DNA from: UBA12481 sp942493265
GTDB taxonomy: Bacteria > Bacteroidota > Bacteroidia > Bacteroidales > UBA12481
NCBI GenBank assembly: GCA_942493265.1
Contig: OW818688.1
Location: forward strand, 4,030,001 to 4,094,000
Direction: 5' to 3'
Length of the DNA stretch: 64,000 nucleotides
Part shown: piece after piece, positions 34,136 to 44,509 of the stretch
How the letters are laid out: every line of letters begins with the position of its first letter
Position numbering within the stretch: the stretch's first letter is position 1
Position numbers and translations under genes: made by a program
Notes under the pieces: generated by a model
What the model was told of the DNA's origin: nothing
Database searches by the model: none
What the model saw: the letters and a program-made list of their open reading frames with translations, nothing else

Positions 34136-36528
34136 TTTTTAAGTTCTACCGTAATTTCTTTACCAGCCAAAAGTGAAACCTCGCGAATTCCGGAAGGAGC
34201 TTGCAGACTGATAGTCTGATCCTTACCGGAGACCAGGCTCACCCGGACGAGATTCTTGTCCCATTTCAGGCTGGTTACTTCAATCTGCCCGCGGCAGAGT
34301 ACCCCTTTAATTTCCCCGGACGGCCATGCGGAAGGCAAAGCAGGCAGAACCTCAATCCGTCCGGGATCAGAAGCAACGAGCATTTTCATGATCACGGCCG
34401 GCATGCCCCCGCTGATATCCATATTAAACAATGTTTTATGGTTATGCATGGAAGCCATATTGTTGAGCCAGTATCTGTTTACCAGCGGTATTAAACATTG
34501 ATAGGCCAGTTCCGGCTCACCAAGGCTTGTGGAAGCTTGTCCGAGCTGCACCAGTCCGAACGACATAAAGCCGGAAGTGCTCCCGCTCCAGTGACGCTGC
34601 AGTTTCAGCTCAATCATATGCTTGAAGGCTGCTTTCAATTGCGCGTTTTCAGCGATTTCGGCCGGGATACCGTCATACAGGGCATAGAGTTGTGAAGAGT
34701 GCCGGTGATTGAGTTGGTCGGCGAGTTTTGGGGTGATCCATTCCTTTACCACACCCTCCTCACTAATCAGATAATCAGGCATTTTCTTCAACATATCCTG
34801 CCACAGGCTGATTTTTTCAGAATTTACGCCCAGTATCCTTGAACCGGCGATGAGGTTATTCAGTAATTCCTTTGCGGCTGCCACATCCATGGTGGCGTTG
34901 AATGTTCCCTGCGACTTGATATTCCCCGGGGTATTCTCAGGCGACTGGGTAGGTGAAAAGGTGAATTTTCCATCTGGTCCCTGGTACAGATAATCCTCAA
35001 AAAAGAGACCCGCCTTTTCCATGAATGGGAGTGCATGTTCAGCCAGGAATTTCTGGTCGCCGGTATACAGATAATAGTCGTAGAAAAAATGGGCGGCCCA
35101 GGCAGCGCCTGCCACCCAGAATCCTCCGGCAAACGATCGGGCAAGCGCATTATTGAATCCATTAGTGGTTGAGCGCGAAGGCAGCACGATTCCACGTGCG
35201 CCAAACATGTTCCGTGCATTGATTTCGAGCCAGGGAACGATTGATTCGATATAGGTGGTATAGGCAAGCAACAGTTCAGGATAGTTTCCCATGAGGGTGC
35301 TGGCAATGGCTGAGGGCACGTTGCCATTATGAGTGTAATCGCTGGCCCATCCCGGAACATAGGTACCGGCCCAAACACCCTGTAAATTCGGAGGCAGCTC
35401 CCCGGTACAAGAGATAATATTATACCGTCCTGCATCGAACTCCTTCTCAATCAATGCATTATTAAGTTTCTCATTGGTTGATTTCACGAGAAGCTCTTCA
35501 GTGGTCAGAAGATGATCCTTACCTCCTCCGATATCAAGTTGCGTACGATTGAAAAGTTTGCCATGAATGGCGGCATGTCTGCCAAGCAGTTTCGCATAAT
35601 CGCCGCCAAGTGAAGTCAGATACTTTTTACTTGCCTCAGTCTTTAGATTTTCAGGATCATACAAAATACGGATATCAACAAATACCAGAACCTGATCAGC
35701 TCCTGCGACTACCAGGGTATCTCCCCGGACAGACTGTGTACCGCCGCGGGGGTTCACATATGCAATTCCTTCCAGTGAATGAATGCTGCCTGGATAAGCC
35801 TTTGTAAATGTGCTTTTATAAGTCAGGAATGCCTTTTCAGCGGCAGTTTTCACCTCCGAAACATTTTCTTTGAACACGGAATTTGAATTATCCACGGTTT
35901 TCTGACCCAGTTTCTCATCCACCTGCCTGGATCGCAATGCAAAGCTGCAATTGACGGAACCCTTACCGGGACCGGTAATCAGCATCACGGCCACACTGTC
36001 GGCGCGTGACACAAATAATTTCCTTTCATAAACGCCGCCATTTGCGGACCAGCGTACGGTTGTTTCACCGGTTTTAAAATCCACTGATCGCATGTATTCC
36101 TTGATATCCTTTCCGGAATCCATGCCGATGTCCAGGTCGAAAGCCGGAACAAAAGGATCGGGGTACATAAAGCTCTTTTGTCCCGAGAGGTCAAACTGCA
36201 ATTCAGTAGCCTGCCGGTACAGGCCCTTATCGATCAGATTTCTGATTTCAAACAGGCGGTTAGCATTATCCGGCGGCATCAGCGGCGGACCTTGCGGGAG
36301 GAACATCCTTTCATGCGTAAAAATTATGATCTCCTGATCAGGACGGCTCATGACGTTTGCGCCAATGGTTCCATTGCCCGATATCAATCCCTGTTCCCAG
36401 GTTTCGGCGGGTGTTGAGCTGATAAATCCCCTTTCCGGAACCGGCAGGAGCGATTTTCTCTGCGCTTGGGGGATGCCGGGCCCGACGGTCAGGAACCCAA
36501 GGAGGATGATGGCAGTTAGGTTCTTCAT
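34132..36528 (-). CDS. Divergent GH95-family protein (copy 2)
   Basis: 798 residues with signal peptide (ends at PQAQ). The N-terminal WEQGLISGNGTIGANVM block, YTHNGNVPSAIA (the Asn-x-Asn place) and SPTQSPENTPG (the acid Glu) align with the neighbouring GH95. The Gly-Asp-Gly-Gly-Thr-Gly motif that carries a catalytic Asp in the family reads HWSGSTSGFMSFG here, so the Asp seems absent. It may have altered specificity, a different base, or be inactive. Its stop overlaps the start of copy 1 by 4 bases, so the pair is co-translated. Confidence 0.85.
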   Translation of the reverse strand: MKNLTAIILLGFLTVGPGIPQAQRKSLLPVPERGFISSTPAETWEQGLISGNGTIGANVMSRPDQEIIIFTHERMFLPQGPPLMPPDNANRLFEIRNLIDKGLYRQATELQFDLSGQKSFMYPDPFVPAFDLDIGMDSGKDIKEYMRSVDFKTGETTVRWSANGGVYERKLFVSRADSVAVMLITGPGKGSVNCSFALRSRQVDEKLGQKTVDNSNSVFKENVSEVKTAAEKAFLTYKSTFTKAYPGSIHSLEGIAYVNPRGGTQSVRGDTLVVAGADQVLVFVDIRILYDPENLKTEASKKYLTSLGGDYAKLLGRHAAIHGKLFNRTQLDIGGGKDHLLTTEELLVKSTNEKLNNALIEKEFDAGRYNIISCTGELPPNLQGVWAGTYVPGWASDYTHNGNVPSAIASTLMGNYPELLLAYTTYIESIVPWLEINARNMFGARGIVLPSRSTTNGFNNALARSFAGGFWVAGAAWAAHFFYDYYLYTGDQKFLAEHALPFMEKAGLFFEDYLYQGPDGKFTFSPTQSPENTPGNIKSQGTFNATMDVAAAKELLNNLIAGSRILGVNSEKISLWQDMLKKMPDYLISEEGVVKEWITPKLADQLNHRHSSQLYALYDGIPAEIAENAQLKAAFKHMIELKLQRHWSGSTSGFMSFGLVQLGQASTSLGEPELAYQCLIPLVNRYWLNNMASMHNHKTLFNMDISGGMPAVIMKMLVASDPGRIEVLPALPSAWPSGEIKGVLCRGQIEVTSLKWDKNLVRVSLVSGKDQTISLQAPSGIREVSLLAGKEITVELKK

Positions 36529-36545
36529 GATAACTTGTAGTTAGG

Positions 36546-36633
36546 AATTACCACGGAGACATGGAGGGCATTGAGAAGCACGGAAAAATTATTCTCCGTG
36601 CTACTCTGTGCTCTATATGTCTCCGTGGTAATT
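36546..36633. repeat. 88-base palindrome with nested hairpin (palindrome B)
   Basis: Perfect 17-base outer arms (36546-36562 and 36617-36633, containing ccacggagacat) and an inner 8-base pair agcacgga / tccgtgct (36577-36584, 36595-36602). The left arm runs on in roughly 9-base words (acggagaca, tggagggca, ttgagaagc). It lies inside an operon, between the GH106 and GH95 genes. Confidence 0.9.
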
Positions 36634-36651
36634 TTCATTTCTGTAATTTTC

Positions 36652-39489
36652 TCATCTTCGTATTATTACAGGCCCGATTAATCCGGATGGCAGCAAAGGC
36701 ATATTAGTCCGGTAGCGGTTCTGGATATTGGTACGGGTAATCCTGTCGGATCCGGTTTTTCCTGCATCGCCAACCAGGCGGTTATGCCACAAATTTGTCA
36801 CCTCCAGCTGCAACTGGTTTACTCCAGGCCTTACAAACTTTGAAACCGCTGTAACATAAGGCTGTTTCCACAGGGTATCAACCACGCTGCCATTTATTTT
36901 AACCACTGCTATCTCCCTCACATCGCCCAGATCCAGCAGCAGTTCATACGTGTTTTCGCCGTTGGCATCCGGTAAGCTGAAAGTTGTTGAATAGGACGCA
37001 GTACCGGCGAAATATTTAACCCCATCAACAGGCGATAGTGTCAAGTCATATAAATCATTCATTATCAATTCATCCGGCGCGCCTCTACCGACAGGAAAGG
37101 CAACTTTCCAGGGTGTGACAGGAGAAATACTCAAACCAGGCGCAGCATCAGATTGCAGAGCATTATCAGTAGTCAGTACGGAATCATAGACTTTATCCTT
37201 CGGTGCGAAAACAACAAACACGGAACCGGCCGGAGGCAAGTTAAGCTCCAGGGTAATAAAATCGCCGCCGGATTCAAGCACCTTGCAGGAATTGATACTG
37301 CCGTCAGTAGCTTGCCACAGATAAGGAACCTTATCGGAGGAGATTCTGAACCGGGCAGTAAATTTCTGCCAGTTAAGAGCGCTGTTTGATACAAAATAGA
37401 AATCCTCCTGACTGGTCCTCCGGTGAATGTAATCGATATGCTGATCGGAATTGTCAAATCCAATGGCTTCGAAATCGCGGGCAACGCCAAGATCTTTCAT
37501 CACTTTCCAGAGTGGCAGACCGTAATACACCTTTCCTTTTCCGTAAACATGAGAAGTAACGCTGATACCATCGCAATCGCCCCAGATTTTTTCGCCCAGG
37601 CGGCGAACTTGCTGATCACAATCCGGATAGTTTTCCAGACTATTGGATTGAAGCGGTTTGGGTCCGAAAACCACTGCTCCGGCTTTAATCAGTTTTTCCA
37701 GTTTTCGCAGAGCTGGCAGTGAGATTTCAGTTTTATCGGGTATCACCATTATATGATAGGACAAATCTTTGGGGAGGGTTAACTTTCCATTGAGAAACTC
37801 CATTCTGTTCAGGATAACATCTTCATTTACATAATCATAATCATAACCCTTACCCAAACCCGTAGTATTGACCGGTTTCAACTGGTCGCAGTGACCGCAT
37901 TGGGTGGAATCATATTTATTGGTCAGGTTTGGATCGATACGCCGCGGCGGCACCAGGTTGGGGGCCTGATCGCCATAATAGAGGCAAAGATCACCCACGA
38001 ACTGTCCCTGCTGGAGCATATAGCTGGCTCTTGACATATACTTAAGCATAGGACCGGAATATTCCCACCAGGTGGAGTTGACATTAAAATGCTCGCCTGC
38101 GTGATATACGTAACCCGGCAAACCGGCTTCTGACGGGTTGTGGGTAAACGTGTGGAAGGTAACCTGATTGAGTCCCTCACACAGGGCTACATCAAACAGT
38201 CGTTTATAATGTGCCGGACCGTCCTTCCAGGCACGCCATCCGGTAAGGGTTTCGGCGTTGACTAGTTTTTTACCATAAATATGGGCAGCGCTGGCAGCCT
38301 CTTTGGTCACCCAAAATTCGCTGCCGTTCCAGAATTCGCCCATGGCGATATCGGCAATACCAAGTCCTCTCAGCGGGTCCACACGGGCATAGCCGCCATG
38401 ACCGGCCTCAGCCAGCAATTTTAAACCGGATTTATTGAGGATATCCCGGGTTTTAATAAAATGGTTATTGACCATTATTTCACCAACCGCTTTATGATAA
38501 TCGTGGAGAAAACGTTTTGTAACATCCTGATTATCTACAACAATACCAGACAATGCCGGTAAAAATGGCAGCGGGTCGTATCCAAACAGATTTTTAAACT
38601 CATTCAGGAAATCCGGCGTCCAGTCGTTAGCGGGGTCCACCTCATAACTATCAAGCATAAAAGTTTTCAGTCCTCCGAAATCCTTCCGGTTGGCCAAAAT
38701 GGTTTTTATCATATAGGAGATATGCTTTTCGGCGGCAGCTGCACTCAGGTGGTCGATCACCGGACCAACCGAATTCGGGCTCGGGCAAACGAGGGGCTGG
38801 CCCGTGTTATTACAGATGAATCGTATGATTTTCCAATCCCCTTCAGGCACATTCCACGACAGTTGTTTTCCGTTGTAGCGATCTGAAACATTCAGTATAT
38901 CTGACTGTTTCACAGCTTCCTGACCAGCCCGCACAGGAACTGCAAACACTGAAATCTCATAAAAAAAGCGGGTAGTACCATTGGGAACCGGCAGGGTATC
39001 ATTATAAACCAGAGGTCCCTTCAGGAACAATTCACTGGAAATGATTGATTTGCTGGCATCTTCCGGTTTTATCCAGGCTCCGCCGGCATTCCAGCTGCTC
39101 GAAGCTACAATTCCCAGTTCGAGACCCAGACGTTTGGTTTCATCCATGGCAAGATGAATTGATTTCAGGGACTCATCGCCCAGGAAAGCAGGTCCGGCCG
39201 GAATCATTTTCAGCGGATCCACGAGGCTCCCGATATCCCAGATAATTGGACCGCGCAATCCTTTAGCCTTCATCTGTTCCAGTTCATAAACCAACTGTTT
39301 CCGGTCGACATAACCGTTTAGCCAGGGCCAGAGTACTCCGGGACGGGCCTCAAGGGGTGGGTTTCTGAACAGGTCCTCCGAGAGGTTGGTAACATTTTCG
39401 ACAGGTAATTTGGTTTTACATCCAACCGAAGCGCAGAGGATTATGAAACTGGAAATTACAAAAAGAGTATGATACAATAATCTGATCAT
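36652..39489 (-). CDS. GH106-like glycosidase, probable alpha-L-rhamnosidase, lipoprotein
   Basis: 945 residues from ATG 39489, chosen because it begins a lipoprotein signal (ASVGC, Cys24); the frame continues upstream to 39555 without one. The N-terminal barrel has the family-type block RPGVLWPWLNGYVDRKQLVYELEQMKAKGLRGPIIWD and GLELGIVASSSWNAGG. The C-terminal beta-sandwich (LLLDLGDVREIAVVKINGSVVDTLWKQPY) is the galactose-binding-like domain usual in GH106 and related proteins. It likely removes alpha-L-rhamnose. First gene of the operon running to 28724. Sequence cannot decide between GH106 proper and a sister family. Confidence 0.82.
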   Translation of the reverse strand: MIRLLYHTLFVISSFIILCASVGCKTKLPVENVTNLSEDLFRNPPLEARPGVLWPWLNGYVDRKQLVYELEQMKAKGLRGPIIWDIGSLVDPLKMIPAGPAFLGDESLKSIHLAMDETKRLGLELGIVASSSWNAGGAWIKPEDASKSIISSELFLKGPLVYNDTLPVPNGTTRFFYEISVFAVPVRAGQEAVKQSDILNVSDRYNGKQLSWNVPEGDWKIIRFICNNTGQPLVCPSPNSVGPVIDHLSAAAAEKHISYMIKTILANRKDFGGLKTFMLDSYEVDPANDWTPDFLNEFKNLFGYDPLPFLPALSGIVVDNQDVTKRFLHDYHKAVGEIMVNNHFIKTRDILNKSGLKLLAEAGHGGYARVDPLRGLGIADIAMGEFWNGSEFWVTKEAASAAHIYGKKLVNAETLTGWRAWKDGPAHYKRLFDVALCEGLNQVTFHTFTHNPSEAGLPGYVYHAGEHFNVNSTWWEYSGPMLKYMSRASYMLQQGQFVGDLCLYYGDQAPNLVPPRRIDPNLTNKYDSTQCGHCDQLKPVNTTGLGKGYDYDYVNEDVILNRMEFLNGKLTLPKDLSYHIMVIPDKTEISLPALRKLEKLIKAGAVVFGPKPLQSNSLENYPDCDQQVRRLGEKIWGDCDGISVTSHVYGKGKVYYGLPLWKVMKDLGVARDFEAIGFDNSDQHIDYIHRRTSQEDFYFVSNSALNWQKFTARFRISSDKVPYLWQATDGSINSCKVLESGGDFITLELNLPPAGSVFVVFAPKDKVYDSVLTTDNALQSDAAPGLSISPVTPWKVAFPVGRGAPDELIMNDLYDLTLSPVDGVKYFAGTASYSTTFSLPDANGENTYELLLDLGDVREIAVVKINGSVVDTLWKQPYVTAVSKFVRPGVNQLQLEVTNLWHNRLVGDAGKTGSDRITRTNIQNRYRTNMPLLPSGLIGPVIIRR

Positions 39490-39707
39490 TGCATACAGGG
39501 AATTAATTATGGATATCCGATAACAAGATAATTCTCTTTGGAAGCAACCCATCAAGGTTTATTAGCCATTTCAGATACTTTTTTACAAATCACCAAAGGA
39601 CCGACAAAAGCGAATATCAATATTAATGTTGTATCATTATACAAACATCTGATTTTGGTCAGAGATTCCCATCAGGAGCCTTAAATATTTACCTATAATC
39701 CAAGCTT

Positions 39708-40364
39708 ATGTGTTTTTCAGCTGAAGCAAGTTTTGCCGGAGGAATAATCATCTCTGCAATCGGTGTTGTTACTGTTACGAAAGTTCATAAACCATCGCAG
39801 CTGCTATTTGCCTGCATTCCGATATTTTTTGGCATTCAACAGATTAATGAAGGTATTTTATGGCTGACCATACCGAATCCCGATCATCAAACCCTGCTAA
39901 AATTCAGCACCTATGTTTTTTTGCTGATGGCAGATGTTCTGTGGCCGGTAATCATTCCCTTGTCAGTTTATTTTATGGAGGAGAATAGGAAAAAGAAAAA
40001 AATACTGAGGGTACTGTTGATTACAGGAATTTCATTGTCAATGTATTACACCTATTGTTTATTTGCATACACAGTCACCCCGGAGATTGCAGGTTATCAT
40101 ATAAAGTATAATTCAGATTTTCCAAAAATATTGGGTCTGATTGCTTTTGGGATATATCTTATAGTTACGATCACTCCACTTTTCGTATCCAGCATAAAGA
40201 AGACCCATCTGCTCGGTGCATTCATGTTTTTGTCGTGTGTAGTGACTGCAATATTTTTCACGCAATTTCTAACCTCTGTCTGGTGCTTTTTTGCTGCTTT
40301 GATCAGTGGAGTTATTTTCTGGATATTGATGGATTCCAAACGGAAATTCAAATTTGACCTCTAG
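39708..40364 (+). CDS. DUF6629-like multi-pass membrane protein
   Basis: 218 residues with about seven hydrophobic segments. The N-terminus MCFSAEASF is the hallmark of the DUF6629 family as I remember it. Function unknown. It lies alone, preceded by a 218-base AT-rich gap (39490-39707) in which I see no clear promoter or other element, and followed by a terminator shared with the convergent histidine kinase gene. Confidence 0.8.
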   Translation: MCFSAEASFAGGIIISAIGVVTVTKVHKPSQLLFACIPIFFGIQQINEGILWLTIPNPDHQTLLKFSTYVFLLMADVLWPVIIPLSVYFMEENRKKKKILRVLLITGISLSMYYTYCLFAYTVTPEIAGYHIKYNSDFPKILGLIAFGIYLIVTITPLFVSSIKKTHLLGAFMFLSCVVTAIFFTQFLTSVWCFFAALISGVIFWILMDSKRKFKFDL

Positions 40365-40367
40365 AAG

Positions 40368-40396
40368 GGCACCTTTTTCGGGTGCCTGCCTTTTTG
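40368..40396. terminator. Terminator between DUF6629-like and histidine kinase genes
   Basis: Six-bp stem ggcacc / ggtgcc with a 7-base T-rich loop, then tgcctttttg. It lies in the 47-base gap between convergent stop codons. Moderate strength. Confidence 0.55.
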
Positions 40397-40411
40397 AAGG
40401 TTTTGTCAGCC

Positions 40412-42259
40412 TTACCTGAGGGGCAGTTTTAAAATGAAAGCACTGCCCTTGCCTTCTTCGCTCTCCACGCGGATGGTTCCGTTGTGTTTATCAACATATT
40501 CCCTGCATAAAAGCAGTCCCAGTCCACTACTGGGCTCACCGGCTGTGCCTTTTCTCGAAATTCTGGCACCAATGTTAAATATCTTTGCCTTCATTTCTTC
40601 CGACATACCAATACCTTCATCCCGGATTGAAAACTCCAGGTAACCGGAGCTGGTTGGTCGTGCTTCCAGTGTAACAGATCCTCCCGGATTGGAAAATTTG
40701 ATAGAATTGGAAAGCAGGTTACGGATGATCACATTAAACATCTGAGGATCAACAAAAACCTGAAGTCCCTCAGGAATTAGATTAACGACTCTGACCTGTT
40801 TATTTTCCATCTGCATGGAAAAGATCGATTGATTCTGAGCCACCATCTCCGAAAGGTTGACTAATGCCGGAGCAAAAACCGTAATGCCACCCTTGATGCT
40901 TGACCACTCGAGAAGGTTTTCGAGCAATTTAAAAAGGTTATTCGCAGTACTGTTCATGCGGGAGGCAATATTCTGAATTTCAGCGAGGGTATAATCCTCC
41001 ACTCCTCCGGCCAGCAATTCGGTAAAGCCGAGCAGGGAATTAAACGGACTCCGCAGATCGTGAGCGATAATTGAGAATAACTTATCCTTTTCAGCATTAA
41101 TTCTTTCCAGTTCTTCGCTTTTAGAACGGATTTTCTCCTCGATGAGTTTACGTTCCGAAATATCACGGATGATCATGCTTGTTCTTTCAAATCCGCTGGA
41201 ATCCTTGAATATCTTCGAAGTTACTTCCCCAGGAATTATGCTTCCATCCCCCCTGACCAGGTTTAATTCGCCTTTAAACAAGCCGGTTTGCCTTCTTATT
41301 TCAAGTGCTGCCCGGAGCCGGGGATCGTTCTGATCCATAATTCCGGCTCGTCCTACTTCTTTAATTTCCTCCGCGGTTCTTCCGAAAAGGCGCTCAGCCT
41401 CCTGATTTACTGAAGAAATCGCTCCACTGGGTTCAGTTGAAAGTATTGCCTCCCCGCTGTTTTCAAATATCAAGCGATATCTGTCCTCACTGATCCTTAA
41501 ATCATCCTCATACTTCTTTCGCTTGGAAATGTCACGGAAGTTTATGACAATGGATTGAACAGATTCATCAGCCAGGAGGTTAGTGAATGTACTTTCCACC
41601 CAAATCCAGTGCCCCATCCGGTGTGCGAATCGATATTGGAGGACAGGAACGCTGGAAGGATCCTCCATTAACCGGGCCAACTCTCCGAGAACCATCGGCA
41701 AATCTTCAGGATGCGTTAATTCAGCCGGATTTGCCGATATTTCTTCCCCGGCAGTGTAGCCGAAAATTCGCCTTGCTGTTGGACTTACATAGGAAAAATT
41801 CGCTTCTGAATTCAGCAAAACTATTCCATCCGGGGCTTTTTCGATCAAGGCTTCAAACCGCCTGGCGTTTTTAATAAGCTCCTTCTGCGTTTGCTTCAGC
41901 AGGGTAATATCTACCAATACTCCATTAATAACATCACCTTCCAAGGACAGGTTAAACAGAAAAATCTTTTCATCACCATTCTTAGTCAGAATAACTGCCT
42001 CAAATCCATTTATGAAACCTTCCTGCCGAAGAATATTCAGCATTTTCTCCCGTTGTTCCGGATATTTATAACGGATTATTGAACCTTGGGACATTACTTC
42101 GTCCCTGGTATTAAAATCTAACAGTCTGACTATGGCATCATTGATATAAAGAATCTCTCCATTCGTTCTTGAGCTTAAAACTCCAACGAAGGAATGGTCA
42201 ACCAGATTCCGGTATATATTTTCGGAAACGGCAAACTCCGTTAATGGTTTTTTTTTCAT
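40412..42259 (-). CDS. Three-PAS sensor histidine kinase, cytoplasmic
   Basis: 615 residues from ATG 42259 (the frame extends two codons to a TTG). Three PAS domains (about 12-120, 132-245, 258-370), then HisKA with phospho-acceptor His400 in FSIIAHDLRSPFN, and an ATPase domain with N box IIRNLLSNSIKF, IRDEGIGM and SSGLGLLL. No membrane segment, so it senses a cytoplasmic signal such as a ligand or redox state. No response regulator gene is adjacent; the partner must lie elsewhere. Confidence 0.93.
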   Translation of the reverse strand: MKKKPLTEFAVSENIYRNLVDHSFVGVLSSRTNGEILYINDAIVRLLDFNTRDEVMSQGSIIRYKYPEQREKMLNILRQEGFINGFEAVILTKNGDEKIFLFNLSLEGDVINGVLVDITLLKQTQKELIKNARRFEALIEKAPDGIVLLNSEANFSYVSPTARRIFGYTAGEEISANPAELTHPEDLPMVLGELARLMEDPSSVPVLQYRFAHRMGHWIWVESTFTNLLADESVQSIVINFRDISKRKKYEDDLRISEDRYRLIFENSGEAILSTEPSGAISSVNQEAERLFGRTAEEIKEVGRAGIMDQNDPRLRAALEIRRQTGLFKGELNLVRGDGSIIPGEVTSKIFKDSSGFERTSMIIRDISERKLIEEKIRSKSEELERINAEKDKLFSIIAHDLRSPFNSLLGFTELLAGGVEDYTLAEIQNIASRMNSTANNLFKLLENLLEWSSIKGGITVFAPALVNLSEMVAQNQSIFSMQMENKQVRVVNLIPEGLQVFVDPQMFNVIIRNLLSNSIKFSNPGGSVTLEARPTSSGYLEFSIRDEGIGMSEEMKAKIFNIGARISRKGTAGEPSSGLGLLLCREYVDKHNGTIRVESEEGKGSAFILKLPLR

Positions 42260-42287
42260 AATCAAATCATCTTGCCCCTGCGTTGAC

Positions 42288-42295
42288 CAAAGATA
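42288..42295 (-). promoter_or_regulatory. -7 box of the histidine kinase gene
   Basis: Minus-strand TATCTTTG, full match to TAnnTTTG, 28 bases before the ATG. The -33 box is not at the standard distance. Confidence 0.55.
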
Positions 42296-42422
42296 ACAAT
42301 CATTTAAACAACACCATAATATGTTAATATTCCATCCAGATCAGGCAAATAAAATAGCATCGGGATAATTCGAATCTGATACATTTACTTTTTCCATTAG
42401 ATATTTATTAAGTATTTCTCAA

Positions 42423-44486
42423 ATGAAAAAACTATTCGCTCTTCTTCTGGTCACCTTGCTTGTTTTTCAGGTCAATAAATCTGAAGCACAAACGCCCCGG
42501 ATACACTGGAATTTTGAAAATAATACAGGGCGCACGACGCTGGAGACTATTAGCAATAAGACAGATACGCTGGAAGGATATTTCGGCGAGGCTCCCGGAA
42601 TAAAAGGAAAAGGGCTGACGCTTGATGGATTCACCGCTTGCCTGAAAGGCACCGGCACCAAACAAATCAAGGGTCTGAGTGAATTTACCCTGGAAGCCTG
42701 GATTGCACTGGGGGAATATCCCTGGAACTGGTGTCCGGTACTCACAACCGAATCCAATGAAATAAAGGGATACCGGCTGATGGTGGGGCCCCTCGGCCAG
42801 GCTGCCCTTGAATGTGCCATTGGTGAGAAATGGATATCCTGTACCAGTGAAAGGGACGCGCTTCCCCTCCGGAAATGGATGCATGTTGTTGGGGTATACC
42901 GGGCCAATTCGGACATGAGCCTTTATATCAACGGGGAGCTGAAAGCCACATTGACAATCCACGCAGCCCTTACCCCCACTGAGAATAGTTTTGTTCTGGG
43001 TATGGTGGCAGCGCCGGGAAAACCATCCGACATTCACCGCAACGGGGGCACTGTTGCCCAGTATTTCGGTCTCGATGGGATTGTAGATGAAGTGAAGGTT
43101 TTCGATATTGCACTAACAGCAGATCAGATTAAAAGTAGTTTTTCATCAGTAAAAGCCTCAGCACCGGAAATTCCGGAAAGGAGGTTGCCGAAGATTGATC
43201 GTAATCCCCGAAAATTCGGTGCATTTTACACAAAACTCAAGTATTATCCGGGATGGGATAATCTTTGGCCGGTGGATCAGGATCCTGATATTGTGGTTTG
43301 CTTTGAAAAATCTTCCATAAAGCTGGTGTTTTGGAGAGGGATCCGGTATGGGGCCTCCTGGGTTTCAGAAAACGAGAATTGGATGTCGGATCAGAGTGTG
43401 GAAGCCTGGGACGATGGATCAGGCAACGGGGAAGGATGTTTTGAGCACATGCAGGACCGGCACTGCCGTTTCTCTCACGTGCGGATCATTGAAAATACTG
43501 AAGCACGGGTAGTGGTTCACTGGCGGTATGCACCGGTGAGCTCCATGGACCATACCTGGCGGATTGATCCCAAAACCGGCTGGGAATGCTGGATTGATGA
43601 GTATTACTATATTTACCCGGATGGTACGGCTATCCGGAAAGTATCCTGGAAAAAGGGAACGCTTGGCTATCCCCGGCAGTTTCAGGAAACACTTGCACTG
43701 CTTCACCCCGGACAGAAAGTATCGGAACTGCTTGAAATCGACTTTGCAACCACCGCTGATTATGACGGCAAAAAGAGCAAGGTATCCTACGTTGAAAACC
43801 CCAATGTGGCTCCGTATGGCCCATTTGACTGGAGTCAGAAATTCAGTTACACCATTCAGCAGTATAACTTCAAGTCGGAAAACAAGCCATTCATCTGTTT
43901 TGAACCCGGCAACGAAATGTTCATCCGGTATGAAGGCATGGATGGATATGATGCTGCTGACGGATGCAATCATTTTCCGGTTGGCCAGGCGCGCTGTGAC
44001 GGCCGCACCACCCGCACCTCAGATAAACCATCACACTGTTCGAGTTTCCCGATATCAGAGCCGGTGCTTCATGAAACTGCCGACCGGGAATACTGGAATG
44101 GATTATATGGGATGAACTCCATGAAGATTGATGAATTGATCCGATTCGGTAGGTCGTGGGCTTTTGCACCGGAAGCAGCCGTAAAAGGAACCGGTTTTAA
44201 ATCAGCCGGATATGACAAATCCCAGCGCTGCTATCAGATTGAAAACCTGAATAATGAAGCTAAAGCCATCGAACTCACACTAAAAGGCACCCCGAAATCA
44301 CCCATAAATAATCCGGCATTTTACATTAAGAACTGGAACGGCAGCGGCGCCAGGGTTCTGGTAAACGGCAAACCGGCAGACGACGCCCGGATAGGTATAA
44401 ACAGGGAACTTGCAGGCAACGATCTGGCAGTATTCATAATAGCCAAAAGCGATACAGATTTGACTATCAGTATTATACCGAAATAA
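42423..44486 (+). CDS. LamG-domain exported protein of unknown enzymatic function (paralogue 2)
   Basis: 687 residues with signal peptide (ends at SEAQ). Same layout as the protein at 20792-22864: LamG domain (about 20-235, including EYPWNWCPVL) followed by the same uncharacterised 430-residue core. Shared blocks include MQDRHC-x2-SHVRIIENT, VVHWRYAPVS, WIDEYYYIYPD and HFPVGQARCDGR. Unlike paralogue 1 it is a lone plus-strand gene with no sulfatase partner, divergent from the histidine kinase gene. Probably acts on a glycan, since LamG domains bind sugars; no reaction can be named. Confidence 0.85.
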   Translation: MKKLFALLLVTLLVFQVNKSEAQTPRIHWNFENNTGRTTLETISNKTDTLEGYFGEAPGIKGKGLTLDGFTACLKGTGTKQIKGLSEFTLEAWIALGEYPWNWCPVLTTESNEIKGYRLMVGPLGQAALECAIGEKWISCTSERDALPLRKWMHVVGVYRANSDMSLYINGELKATLTIHAALTPTENSFVLGMVAAPGKPSDIHRNGGTVAQYFGLDGIVDEVKVFDIALTADQIKSSFSSVKASAPEIPERRLPKIDRNPRKFGAFYTKLKYYPGWDNLWPVDQDPDIVVCFEKSSIKLVFWRGIRYGASWVSENENWMSDQSVEAWDDGSGNGEGCFEHMQDRHCRFSHVRIIENTEARVVVHWRYAPVSSMDHTWRIDPKTGWECWIDEYYYIYPDGTAIRKVSWKKGTLGYPRQFQETLALLHPGQKVSELLEIDFATTADYDGKKSKVSYVENPNVAPYGPFDWSQKFSYTIQQYNFKSENKPFICFEPGNEMFIRYEGMDGYDAADGCNHFPVGQARCDGRTTRTSDKPSHCSSFPISEPVLHETADREYWNGLYGMNSMKIDELIRFGRSWAFAPEAAVKGTGFKSAGYDKSQRCYQIENLNNEAKAIELTLKGTPKSPINNPAFYIKNWNGSGARVLVNGKPADDARIGINRELAGNDLAVFIIAKSDTDLTISIIPK

Positions 44487-44509
44487 GACACCGCCATTTC
44501 AGGTTACTC

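Noticed and set aside
34860..35450. 196-residue frame on the same strand as GH95 copy 2, other reading frame
   Set aside because: The GH95 frame keeps family motifs through this interval, so this is an alternate-frame shadow.
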